From positions 930,329 to 994,328 of the forward strand of contig NZ_JAHKPI010000014.1 in the NCBI RefSeq assembly GCF_018860425.1: 64,000 nucleotides of DNA. Direction: 5' to 3'. Positions 48,796 to 56,170 of this stretch are shown piece after piece. Under the pieces are notes generated by a model. The model made no database searches. It had not been told where the DNA came from and worked only from the letters and a program-made list of their open reading frames with translations. The stretch's first letter is position 1. Each line of letters starts with the position of its first letter. A program made the translations under genes and the position numbers. This DNA comes from Marinobacter sp. F3R08 (GTDB lineage: Bacteria; Pseudomonadota; Gammaproteobacteria; Pseudomonadales; Oleiphilaceae).

Positions 48796-50231
48796 TGGCT
48801 GCGCTCCTTCATACGCTGGTGCAGGGTTTTTGCGGCCAGTTTTGGCGCCGTACGGTAGTTGGTCCAGGCGCCGGCGCTTGAAGGTTGCAGGGCTCTGAGC
48901 TTCGTAGCGGCGCCTGTACCAAAGCGGTAAAGGCCCGGGCTGGCATGCATCCAGGCCCAGCCTTTCCAGACCATGGCCTCCATGGGGCTGCGTTTGGCGC
49001 CATGGCCGTTGACACGGGCAGGGTGCAGCTTGTCGCCATCCACCGATTCCTGGCGCAGACGCACCAGCAGATCAGGAATGGGGATTTTCACCGGGCAGAC
49101 TTCACCGCAGGCCCCGCACAGGCTGGAGGCGCTGGGCAAATGCCGGCCTTCATCCAGGCCAATCAGATGCGGCATCAGAATCTTGCCGATCGGACCCGGG
49201 TAGGTGGTGCCATAGGCATGGCCGCCAACCCGCGTGTACACCGGGCAGTGGTTCATGCAGGCACCGCAGCGGATGCAGCGCAAAGTGTCGAGCAGCTCGT
49301 CGTCCTGGTAGATGGATGAGCGGCCGTTATCCACGAGCACCAGATGGACCTCTTCCGGGCCGTCCAGCTCATCGGCCTTGCGCGGGCCGGAGATCATGTT
49401 GAAGTAGGTAGTGATGTGCTGGCCGGTAGCAGACCGGGTCAGCAGGGCAAGCAGGGCAGACACGTCTTCCATGGTCGGCACCACTTTCTCAATGCCGGTC
49501 ACTGCGATGTGGCAGGGCGGTACGGTGGTCGTCATCCGGCCGTTGCCTTCGTTTTCCACCAGACAGAGGGTGCCGGTTTCCGCCACGGCAAAGTTAACTC
49601 CGGAAACCCCCACATCGGCGCTCATGAACTTCTCCCGCAACTGCTGGCGGGCGCTGGCGGTAAGGTACTCGACATCGTGGGAGAGATCGGTGCCGGTTTT
49701 CTCGTGCATCAGTTCCGAGATCTCTCCGGTGTTCTTGTGAATAGCCGGCATGATGATGTGCGAGGGTGTCTCCCCGGCCAACTGAACAATGTACTCGCCC
49801 AGATCCGATTCCAGGGCTTCGATGCCCTGCTCCTGGAGGTAATGGTTCAGTTCCATTTCCTCGGAAACCATGGACTTGCCCTTGATCACTGTTCTGGCAT
49901 CCCGGGCCTTGCAGATGTCACGCACGATCCGGCAGGCCTCATCGCCGTCCACGGCCCAGTGCACCTTGATGCCGTTCTCGGTGAGCTTTTTCTCCAGCTG
50001 CTCCAGCAGATCGGGCAGGTTGGCCAGAGCCCGCAGGCGCACATTGGCGCCCAGTTCCCGCAGGGTTTCCAGATCCCAGCCCTCGAACGCAGCCTTGCGC
50101 TTGGACATCAGCCCGTCCATGGCGCTGCGGAAGTTCTTCCGGATCTTGGGGTTGTGAATGGCCGCCTGAGCGCGCGGGTGAAACTGTTTTACGTCTATGT
50201 GATGGTCGGTGTGCCCGGCTGTCTCGCTCAT
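48792..50231 (-). CDS. lutB: Lactate utilization iron-sulfur protein LutB
   Basis: A 479-residue protein. The N-terminal LUD domain carries NFAVAETGTLCLVENEGN. Ferredoxin-like 4Fe-4S motifs CIRCGACMNHCPVY and CGACGEVCPVKIP follow. The C-terminal 100 residues are a LutB-specific extension. Part of LutABC lactate oxidase, feeding electrons to the respiratory chain. Overlaps lutA and lutC by 4 bases each. Confidence 0.95.
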   Translation of the reverse strand: MSETAGHTDHHIDVKQFHPRAQAAIHNPKIRKNFRSAMDGLMSKRKAAFEGWDLETLRELGANVRLRALANLPDLLEQLEKKLTENGIKVHWAVDGDEACRIVRDICKARDARTVIKGKSMVSEEMELNHYLQEQGIEALESDLGEYIVQLAGETPSHIIMPAIHKNTGEISELMHEKTGTDLSHDVEYLTASARQQLREKFMSADVGVSGVNFAVAETGTLCLVENEGNGRMTTTVPPCHIAVTGIEKVVPTMEDVSALLALLTRSATGQHITTYFNMISGPRKADELDGPEEVHLVLVDNGRSSIYQDDELLDTLRCIRCGACMNHCPVYTRVGGHAYGTTYPGPIGKILMPHLIGLDEGRHLPSASSLCGACGEVCPVKIPIPDLLVRLRQESVDGDKLHPARVNGHGAKRSPMEAMVWKGWAWMHASPGLYRFGTGAATKLRALQPSSAGAWTNYRTAPKLAAKTLHQRMKERSQ

Positions 50232-51007
50232 GACGGTTGCCCCCCTTTGTTCCGGGTTCGTGCCCAGAGGAAACTGAGAATGTGCTGGCCTTCAACCGGT
50301 TTCTGGTTCTTCTCGGCGTAACCGGCAATGTTCATCAGGCAGCCGCAATCGGTGGTCACAAATTGCCTGGTGCCGGTATCCACCAAGGCATCCACCTTCT
50401 CGCTCACCATGGCCCCGGAAATTTCCGGGTGACGTACGGCAAAGGTGCCGCCGAACCCGCAACACTCCTCCGGTCGCACCTGTTCTACCAGGTTCACGTT
50501 CTTCAACTGGCCCAGCAGTTTCGGGCCCACCTCGGCCACGCCCATTTCGCGCCGCGCCGAGCAGGAGGTGTGCATGGCCACCGTGGTGGGTTCGCCCAGG
50601 TCTTCGAGTTTGATATGGCAAACGTTGAGCAGGAAGTCTGTCAGCTCCCAGACGCGGCCTGCCACGTCGGACGCTTTGGCTGCCTCGGGAGTGTCCCTGA
50701 ACAGGTCCGGGTAATGCTTGCGCATCATCCCGCCGCAGGATCCGGAAGGCACCACAATGGGCCAGTCGCCGGGAAACAGATCCAGCTGCGCCCTGGCTAC
50801 AGAGCGGGCTTCGTCATGGTAGCCGGAGGTGTAGGCCGGCTGGCCGCAACAGGTCTGATTTTGCGGGAACAGCACCTCAATGCCCTCCCGTTCCAGCAGT
50901 TCGACACCGGCAATGCCGGCATCGGGATAGAACATGTCTACCAGACAGGTGCCATAGAAATAGACTTTTGCGGGTTTTGCGGGGTAAACCTTGATCGGAT
51001 CAACCAT
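50228..51007 (-). CDS. lutA: Lactate utilization protein A (CCG-domain)
   Basis: A 259-residue protein with two cysteine-rich CCG domains. The first begins VYFYGTCLVDMF and includes QTCCGQPAYTSG. The second contains VRPEECCGFGGTFAV. These bind iron-sulfur clusters in LutA/GlpC-type subunits. First gene of lutABC-EamA. No regulator gene is directly attached; the promoter should be in 51008-51149. Confidence 0.94.
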   Translation of the reverse strand: MVDPIKVYPAKPAKVYFYGTCLVDMFYPDAGIAGVELLEREGIEVLFPQNQTCCGQPAYTSGYHDEARSVARAQLDLFPGDWPIVVPSGSCGGMMRKHYPDLFRDTPEAAKASDVAGRVWELTDFLLNVCHIKLEDLGEPTTVAMHTSCSARREMGVAEVGPKLLGQLKNVNLVEQVRPEECCGFGGTFAVRHPEISGAMVSEKVDALVDTGTRQFVTTDCGCLMNIAGYAEKNQKPVEGQHILSFLWARTRNKGGQPS

Positions 51008-51107
51008 GTGCCGACACTCGTCTGTTTTGAGTTGTTATCCAGCAATAATAGGGGGGAGAAGGCTGTGTTGCCAGACGACTTTCAGGACACACAGAAGAGG
51101 GGGCTGC

Positions 51108-51144
51108 AAAAAGAACAAGGGCAGCAGCATTGCGCCACCGCCCT
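51108..51144 (-). terminator. Terminator of the ComEA-like gene
   Basis: On the minus strand AGGGCGG pairs with CTGCCCT, one G-U pair included, and a T-rich run (TTCTTTTTG) follows. It starts 6 bases after the comEA-like stop and precedes lutA. Confidence 0.7.
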
Positions 51145-51149
51145 GGGTG

Positions 51150-51419
51150 TTACTTGACGGTTAAACGCTGGGCATTCTTCTCGATGGTGCGCTCGCCAAT
51201 GCCTTTAACGTTTGCCAGATCTGCGGTTGCAGCAAAAGGACCATTGGCTTCCCGGTAGGCCACAATGGCTTCGGCTTTGCTCTGGCCGACGCCATTCAGA
51301 CTGGCGAGAGTGGCCACGTCGGCGGTGTTGATGTTGATGGCGGCTTCTTCAGCGTAGGCGTATCCGGTCACCAGACTGAACAGCAGAACGAGGGTTGCGA
51401 AAAACGGTGTGCGTTTCAT
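51150..51419 (-). CDS. ComEA-like helix-hairpin-helix protein
   Basis: An 89-residue exported protein with a signal peptide of about 23 residues (ending AYAEEA). The mature part holds the paired HhH motifs ININTADVATLASLNGVGQ and ANVKGIGERTIEKN. It resembles the DNA-binding domain of ComEA competence proteins. Roles in DNA uptake or periplasmic DNA binding are presumed. Start ATG 51419 has the sequence GGAGCTCAGTGCC upstream. Confidence 0.9.
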   Translation of the reverse strand: MKRTPFFATLVLLFSLVTGYAYAEEAAININTADVATLASLNGVGQSKAEAIVAYREANGPFAATADLANVKGIGERTIEKNAQRLTVK

Positions 51420-51537
51420 GGCACTGAGCTCCTGAGGCTTGTTTGCGTTAGTGGGATTAAGCCAGGGCAGCAGACAGCAGAAGCGAAATGTAAGAAGAGA
51501 CACAGAAATGGCAGTAAGACAGAAAGAGTGCACGGAT

Positions 51538-51715
51538 GGGATCACGTCCCTGTGATCCCACGATTCCGTGGCTGACCCCTGCCTGTTCCTTCAGGCGTGC
51601 GACTCATGGTGAGTGCGTCATCCCTGTAAGCCCTGATCCTTAGGGCAACTCCTGATCCGTGGAGTTCTCATCCTTGCGCCAACGTTCCGTGCTGGCTTGT
51701 CATCCCTGACGTTTT
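51538..51715 (-). ncRNA. Probable CsrB/RsmZ-type small RNA (CsrA sponge)
   Basis: In the 423-base gap between the ComEA-like and GntR genes, the minus strand carries about ten GGA triplets within 165 bases. Many lie in hairpin loops: AAGGAA (51586-51591), AAGGATC (51635-51641), ACGGATCA (51653-51660), GGAATC (51562-51567) and AGGGAC (51546-51551). Linkers hold CAGGGATGA twice and CAAGGATGA once, close to the CsrA consensus ACARGGAUG. TAGAAT (51723-51718) is a possible -10. The final stem GGGATCAC/GTGATCCC (51538-51559) may be the terminator but lacks a clear T-run. No reading frame fits. Confidence 0.75.
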
Positions 51716-51778
51716 CTATTCTATCGGGGATCCCACGCCTCCCTATCGGAGAATCGCTTCGGGCTTTGTACGATATGT

Positions 51779-51794
51779 CTTACAGCACCGTAAG
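51779..51794. promoter_or_regulatory. Palindrome CTTAC-N6-GTAAG upstream of the small RNA
   Basis: A perfect inverted repeat with 6-base spacer, about 65 bases upstream of the presumed RNA start. GacA boxes before rsmY/rsmZ/csrB are GTAAG-N6-CTTAC, with the same half sites and spacing but the opposite order. It may be a regulator site of another kind or part of the end of the gntR transcript. Confidence 0.35.
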
Positions 51795-51842
51795 CATTGC
51801 GGAGGTCGAAAATTGAGTGAACGCTCAGTGATCCTGGCCCCG

Positions 51843-52550
51843 TCAGGCACTTTGTGAATCGCTTCGATGGGCCTGCGCCGCTTCCTTAATGCGTTCCATG
51901 GTGATTTCGCGAACCGCTTTCTGGCTTGTGCGAATATGTCGGGTCAGCCGCTCTGCGGCGTCATGGGCCAGACCCTGGTGCAGTGCTTCCAGAATCGCCG
52001 CATGTTCTTCGTAGGTGGCTTCCACCCGATTATCCCGGGTGAAGTCCAGGCGCCGGACAATACGAAGTCGATCGGTGATCTCGCGATGGACGCGGACCAT
52101 CTCCCGGTTGCCGGCTGCGATCATCAGCTCACAATGAAAGCTTTCGTCCAGCGCCCGTACCGCACTCCCCGACGCCCGGCCGGATGGCTGGTCCGGGTTC
52201 CAGAGCAGGGCCAGTGCCCGCAGTGTCTCAGGCTCTTCTGTCAGGCCGCAGATCTTGTGCACGGCTTCCCGCTCGAGCGTGATCCGGAGCTCATAGAGCT
52301 CCTCCATCTGTTGGAAATCCAACGGCTTCACCTTCCAGCCGCTGCGGAACAGCACCTCGACATGTCCCTCGCGCTGCAAACGATAGAGCGCCTCCCGAAC
52401 CGGTGTTCGACTGGCATTCAACCGGGTTCCGACATCCCCCTCGCTGAACTTGTCGCCAGGGATCAGGCGAAACTCGAAGATGTCCTCCTTCAGAGCCTCG
52501 TAGACCCGCTCTGCGACGGACGCCTTTCTTCTCTGGTTTGGTGTTGCCAT
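51843..52550 (-). CDS. GntR-family (FCD) regulator next to allophanate hydrolase
   Basis: A 235-residue regulator. The winged helix spans residues about 10-75 with RLNASRTPVREALYRLQREG, then an FCD effector domain with its acidic/His pattern. It lies 46 bases downstream of the allophanate hydrolase gene on the same strand, so probably co-transcribed. It likely controls the atzF-gntR and urea operons through the TTGTATAC palindromes at 54444 and 54641. The effector is unknown. Confidence 0.88.
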   Translation of the reverse strand: MATPNQRRKASVAERVYEALKEDIFEFRLIPGDKFSEGDVGTRLNASRTPVREALYRLQREGHVEVLFRSGWKVKPLDFQQMEELYELRITLEREAVHKICGLTEEPETLRALALLWNPDQPSGRASGSAVRALDESFHCELMIAAGNREMVRVHREITDRLRIVRRLDFTRDNRVEATYEEHAAILEALHQGLAHDAAERLTRHIRTSQKAVREITMERIKEAAQAHRSDSQSA

Positions 52551-52596
52551 TGGCTTCGTTGATCCTCTCTGCCAGCGCCAGATTTATCCGCTCTGT

Positions 52597-54420
52597 TCAG
52601 CTTTTGGAGGCAATATAAGCACGCCAGCCGCCGAACGCGGTTACATCCTCGGCTCCATCAAGACCGTAGCCCTCGCAGATAAAGCCATTAACCCACCGGC
52701 CATCGGCCAGTTCGACACTGCCGATGCCCAGCGGTGCCGGGATAAGGTCCACAAAGGAGCCAAAGGCCGAGGCGGGCATTTCCCAGACTTCGACAATGAT
52801 TTCCTGGCCTTCGCCAGAGGATACCCGTTTCAGACCGGGTTTCGGCGGCGTGGTGTTGGGCAGGGCGAAGAGCCGGTAGTTGGCAGAGGTTGTGGTTTGC
52901 TCAAGCAGCACCGAGTAGCGTTCGCTGAGCTGAGTATTCAGCGGCATGCCACTGAGATGGGCGCCGACAACAGCCACCTGGATGGTGGGCGTGGAAGTGG
53001 TGGTCGCGGGTGCTTCCCCGGGACGGTCTTTGCTGGTGGCGCCCAGGGGCGTTGGATGCGAGTTCAGCCACTGGCAGGCCAGACGCTGAAGTTCGGCGTC
53101 CTTCCAGGCTCCGCTGATCAGCGTAACGCCGAACGGCAGACCATCGTCCCGGAAACCGGCGGGGATAGCGAGTGCACTCATATCGGCCAGGTTGACGAAA
53201 TTGGTGTAGGTGCCCAGCTGGCTGTTCAGGGTAACCGGATCCGCGTTCACCGCTTCAATGGTAGGCGCCGTCGGCGCGGTGGGCACCAGCAGGGCATCAA
53301 CATCGGCGAGCAGTTTGTCGATCTGACGCAGCAGCTCCTCCTTGCGGTATTGGGCCTTGAACGTATCGGTGGCGCTGAAGTTGCCAGCCTTGCTGATGAT
53401 GCCCTTCACCACCGGGTTCATGTCCTCGTTATGGCTGACCATGAAATCCTCCACGGCGGCGTGGCGTTCGGCAACCCAGGGGCCTTCGTAAAGCAGTGCG
53501 GCCAGCTCCAGCATGGGGCTGAAATCCAGAGCGACCAGTTCCACGCCCTGCTGTTGCCAGAGACTGATGGCACTATCCCAGGCGGCTTCGGCCTGTTGGT
53601 CACCAAACCATTGTGGTTGCTCCGGAATGGCCAGGCGTTTGATCGGGCCGGGCCGGCGGAGGGCCGGTCCGTCCAGGGGCAAGGCGTAGGGGGCCTGGCG
53701 GGAGAATGCGTCCTCGGCGTCAAACCCGGCCATGACATCGGAGACCTGCCCGGCGTCATTCACGGTAAGCGCAAAAATGGAAACACAGTCCAGCGACCGG
53801 CAAGCCGGAACCACGCCACGAATGCTGAACAGTCCTTTGGTTGGTTTCAGCCCCACAAGGTTATTCAGCCCGGCGGGGATCCGCCCGGAACCGGCGGTGT
53901 CTGTGCCCAGGGCAAAGGGCACCAGCCCCCTGGCAACAACGGAACTGGAGCCGGAACTGGAACCACCACTGATGATCTCCGGCTTGAAGCTGTTCGGCAC
54001 CGCGCCATAAGGCGAGCGGGTACCCACCAGCCCGGTAGCAAACTGGTCCAGGTTGGTCTTGCCGATAACAATTGCACCGGCGGCCTTGAGCCTGGCAACG
54101 GTATTGGCGTCGTTTTCCGGGGTGTAGGCAAAGGCCGGGCAGGCGGCCGTTGTTTCAAATCCGGCGGCATCGATGTTGTCTTTTGCGGCAAACGGGATGC
54201 CATAAAGCGGCAGCTTGCTCTTGTCGCCACCGGCTTTCTGGAGCGTTTGCGCCAGCTCGGCGAGTGCCGTGTCCAGCCCGGGCTTGTCGAGCAGTGAAAT
54301 CCAGGCAGCGTCTGTCGCATCCAGACTGGCCAGTAACTCGCCCAGCAGTGATTCGGGGCTTGCACCTTGTTGATAGGTGTTCTGCCAGTCTTTGATAGTC
54401 CATCCGAGAGTTGAAGGCAT
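52597..54420 (-). CDS. atzF: Allophanate hydrolase
   Basis: A 607-residue amidase-signature enzyme. The catalytic Lys and Ser motifs are seen: FAAKDNIDAAG (Lys) and ISGGSSSGSSSVVARG (Ser-cis-Ser), with GTDTAGSGRIPA. The C-terminal 150 residues (from about 450) form the extra domain of AtzF/DUR1-type hydrolases. It converts allophanate to ammonia and CO2. No urea carboxylase (the usual supplier of allophanate from urea) is in the window, although urease and urea transport genes lie next door. Confidence 0.93.
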   Translation of the reverse strand: MPSTLGWTIKDWQNTYQQGASPESLLGELLASLDATDAAWISLLDKPGLDTALAELAQTLQKAGGDKSKLPLYGIPFAAKDNIDAAGFETTAACPAFAYTPENDANTVARLKAAGAIVIGKTNLDQFATGLVGTRSPYGAVPNSFKPEIISGGSSSGSSSVVARGLVPFALGTDTAGSGRIPAGLNNLVGLKPTKGLFSIRGVVPACRSLDCVSIFALTVNDAGQVSDVMAGFDAEDAFSRQAPYALPLDGPALRRPGPIKRLAIPEQPQWFGDQQAEAAWDSAISLWQQQGVELVALDFSPMLELAALLYEGPWVAERHAAVEDFMVSHNEDMNPVVKGIISKAGNFSATDTFKAQYRKEELLRQIDKLLADVDALLVPTAPTAPTIEAVNADPVTLNSQLGTYTNFVNLADMSALAIPAGFRDDGLPFGVTLISGAWKDAELQRLACQWLNSHPTPLGATSKDRPGEAPATTTSTPTIQVAVVGAHLSGMPLNTQLSERYSVLLEQTTTSANYRLFALPNTTPPKPGLKRVSSGEGQEIIVEVWEMPASAFGSFVDLIPAPLGIGSVELADGRWVNGFICEGYGLDGAEDVTAFGGWRAYIASKS

Positions 54421-54443
54421 TGATCATCCTCATGTCAGTTAGC

Positions 54444-54459
54444 AACTTGTATACATGTT
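54444..54459. promoter_or_regulatory. TTGTATACA palindrome, atzF-proximal
   Basis: AACTTGTATACATGTT, a 16-bp palindrome with one mismatched pair around TGTATACA, lies 24 bases upstream of the atzF start. TTGTATACAA-like sites are common for GntR/FCD regulators; the adjacent GntR gene is the natural candidate. Confidence 0.6.
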
Positions 54460-54640
54460 GGTTGGCAATGCCTGTGCCATTTGCAGGATTTTCTTGATAG
54501 TTCATTAAAAACATAAGGTTATAAGTATTCGTGAAGCCTGCGCCGGCTCCGCGCCGCCCTCGAAAGGTGCGTGCGCCCCAATATGGGGCCGGACAGTTGC
54601 CCATTTTGAGGGCGCTGGGCCGTGCAGAGGCTCGAAATTG

Positions 54641-54656
54641 GGCTTGTATACTAGTT
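54641..54656. promoter_or_regulatory. TTGTATAC site, urtA-proximal
   Basis: GGCTTGTATACTAGTT shares CTTGTATAC and GTT with the atzF-proximal palindrome at the same spacing, but with weaker symmetry. It lies about 113 bases before urtA and could let one regulator act on both operons. Confidence 0.5.
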
Positions 54657-54768
54657 AACTGACTGTTTTTTAGGAAAATGTGTAACTTGTGGAACAGCTA
54701 ATGCAGAGAGTTGGTGGGTTTGAAGGCGAACTGTACAACCTAACTAAAAAACGAAAAGGATGACGATA

Positions 54769-56076
54769 ATGAGCTTGAAAAAACACGTGAAACTGGGCCT
54801 CTCTGCACTGGCGCTTTCCATCTCCTTTAATTCCGTGGCAGCGGAAGATCCGATCAAAGTGGGTATCCTGCATTCGCTCTCGGGCACCATGGCGATCAGT
54901 GAAACCGTTCTGAAAGACACCGTTGAAATGCTGATCGAGCAACAGAACGCCAAGGGTGGTGTACTTGGCCGTCAACTGGAAGCCGTTGTGGTAGACCCGG
55001 CCTCCAACTGGCCGCTGTTTGCTGAAAAAGCCCGCGAACTGCTGGCCCAGGAAGAAGTGGACGTTATCTTCGGTAACTGGACCTCGGTTTCCCGTAAGTC
55101 CGTACTGCCGGTGGTGGAAGAGCTGAATGGCCTTCTGTTTTACCCGGTACAATATGAGGGTGAGGAATCCTCCGAAAACGTCTTCTACACCGGCGCTGCG
55201 CCCAACCAGCAGGCCATTCCTGCGGTTAACTACCTGATGAACGAAATCGGCGTGGAGCGCTGGGTGCTGGCGGGTACCGATTACGTTTATCCGCGCACCA
55301 CCAACAAGATCCTTGAGACCTACCTGATGGACATGGGTGTGGCCAAGGAAGACATCATGATCAACTACACGCCTTTCGGTCACTCCGACTGGCAGAATAT
55401 CGTCTCTGACATCAAGCGCTTCGGCTCTGCCGGCAAGAAGACGGCGGTTGTATCCACCATCAACGGTGACGCCAACGTGCCGTTTTACCGTGAGCTGGGT
55501 AACCAGGGCATTGCTGCCTCCGACATCCCGGTTGTCGCCTTCTCCGTGGGTGAGCAGGAACTCTCCGGTATCGACACCGGCCCGCTGGTGGGTCACCTGG
55601 CCGCCTGGAACTACTTCATGAGCGTGGACAGCGACGCCAACTACGACTTCATTGACCAGTGGATCGAGCACACCGGCAACGAAGAAGCCGTTACCAACGA
55701 CCCGATGGAAGCTCATTACATTGGCTTCAACATGTACATCGAAGCCGTCAAGAAGGCCGGCACCACGGATGTAGACGCAGTGAAAGACGCCATTATCGGT
55801 GTGACTGTGCCCAACCTCACCGGTGGCTACGCTGCCATGATGCCCAACCACCACATCACCAAGCCGGTATTGATTGGTGAAATCCAGGACAACGGCCAGT
55901 TCTCCGTTGTCTGGGAAACTCCGGCACTGGTGGCGGGCGATGCCTGGTCTGATTATCTGCCGGGTTCACGGGACATGATTGCCGACTGGCGTAAACCGAT
56001 GTTCTGCGGAACCTTTAACACCGCAACCGGAAGCTGTGGTGCGTCTGCGGGCGAAATGGCCGCTGAAACCAAGTAA
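54769..56076 (+). CDS. urtA: Urea ABC transporter, substrate-binding protein
   Basis: A 435-residue periplasmic binding protein (Peripla_BP_5-type). A signal peptide of about 25 residues (cleaved after SVAA) precedes EDPIKVGILHSLSGTMAISE, the UrtA start. The ligand-binding region has YPVQYEGEE, conserved in urea binders. Start ATG 54769 has a better-placed ribosome site than ATG 54760, which abuts AAAAGGA. First gene of urtABCDE-ureDABCE. Confidence 0.95.
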   Translation: MSLKKHVKLGLSALALSISFNSVAAEDPIKVGILHSLSGTMAISETVLKDTVEMLIEQQNAKGGVLGRQLEAVVVDPASNWPLFAEKARELLAQEEVDVIFGNWTSVSRKSVLPVVEELNGLLFYPVQYEGEESSENVFYTGAAPNQQAIPAVNYLMNEIGVERWVLAGTDYVYPRTTNKILETYLMDMGVAKEDIMINYTPFGHSDWQNIVSDIKRFGSAGKKTAVVSTINGDANVPFYRELGNQGIAASDIPVVAFSVGEQELSGIDTGPLVGHLAAWNYFMSVDSDANYDFIDQWIEHTGNEEAVTNDPMEAHYIGFNMYIEAVKKAGTTDVDAVKDAIIGVTVPNLTGGYAAMMPNHHITKPVLIGEIQDNGQFSVVWETPALVAGDAWSDYLPGSRDMIADWRKPMFCGTFNTATGSCGASAGEMAAETK

Positions 56077-56100
56077 GGCCAAGACGGTATAGCACCATGG

Positions 56101-56133
56101 ACAGCCGGGGGTGGTTACGCTGCCTCCGGCTGT
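56101..56133 (+). other. Intercistronic hairpin between urtA and urtB
   Basis: ACAGCCGG (56101-56108) pairs with CCGGCTGT (56126-56133), extended by GGG/CCT, making a stem of up to 11 bp in the 94-base gap. No T-run follows. It probably stabilises urtA mRNA or lowers read-through, raising binding protein relative to permease, as the hairpin at 18664-18685 may do. Confidence 0.7.
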
Positions 56134-56170
56134 TGCATAGCAACACGCTTTTAACAGACAGGACACACTC

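Larger units (their letters stand above)
54421..54768. other. Divergent regulatory region between atzF and urtA
   Basis: A 348-base region without a credible gene. It holds two TTGTATAC palindromes (listed separately), AT-rich bases near 54500-54530 and 54660-54680, and AAAAGGA (54754-54760) before the urtA start. Promoters for both operons should be here; I cannot fix their hexamers. Confidence 0.6.

Noticed and set aside
51538..51842. CRISPR array or tandem repeat in the comEA-gntR gap
   Set aside because: The recurring units are short GGA hairpins with different stems, not direct repeats with spacers.
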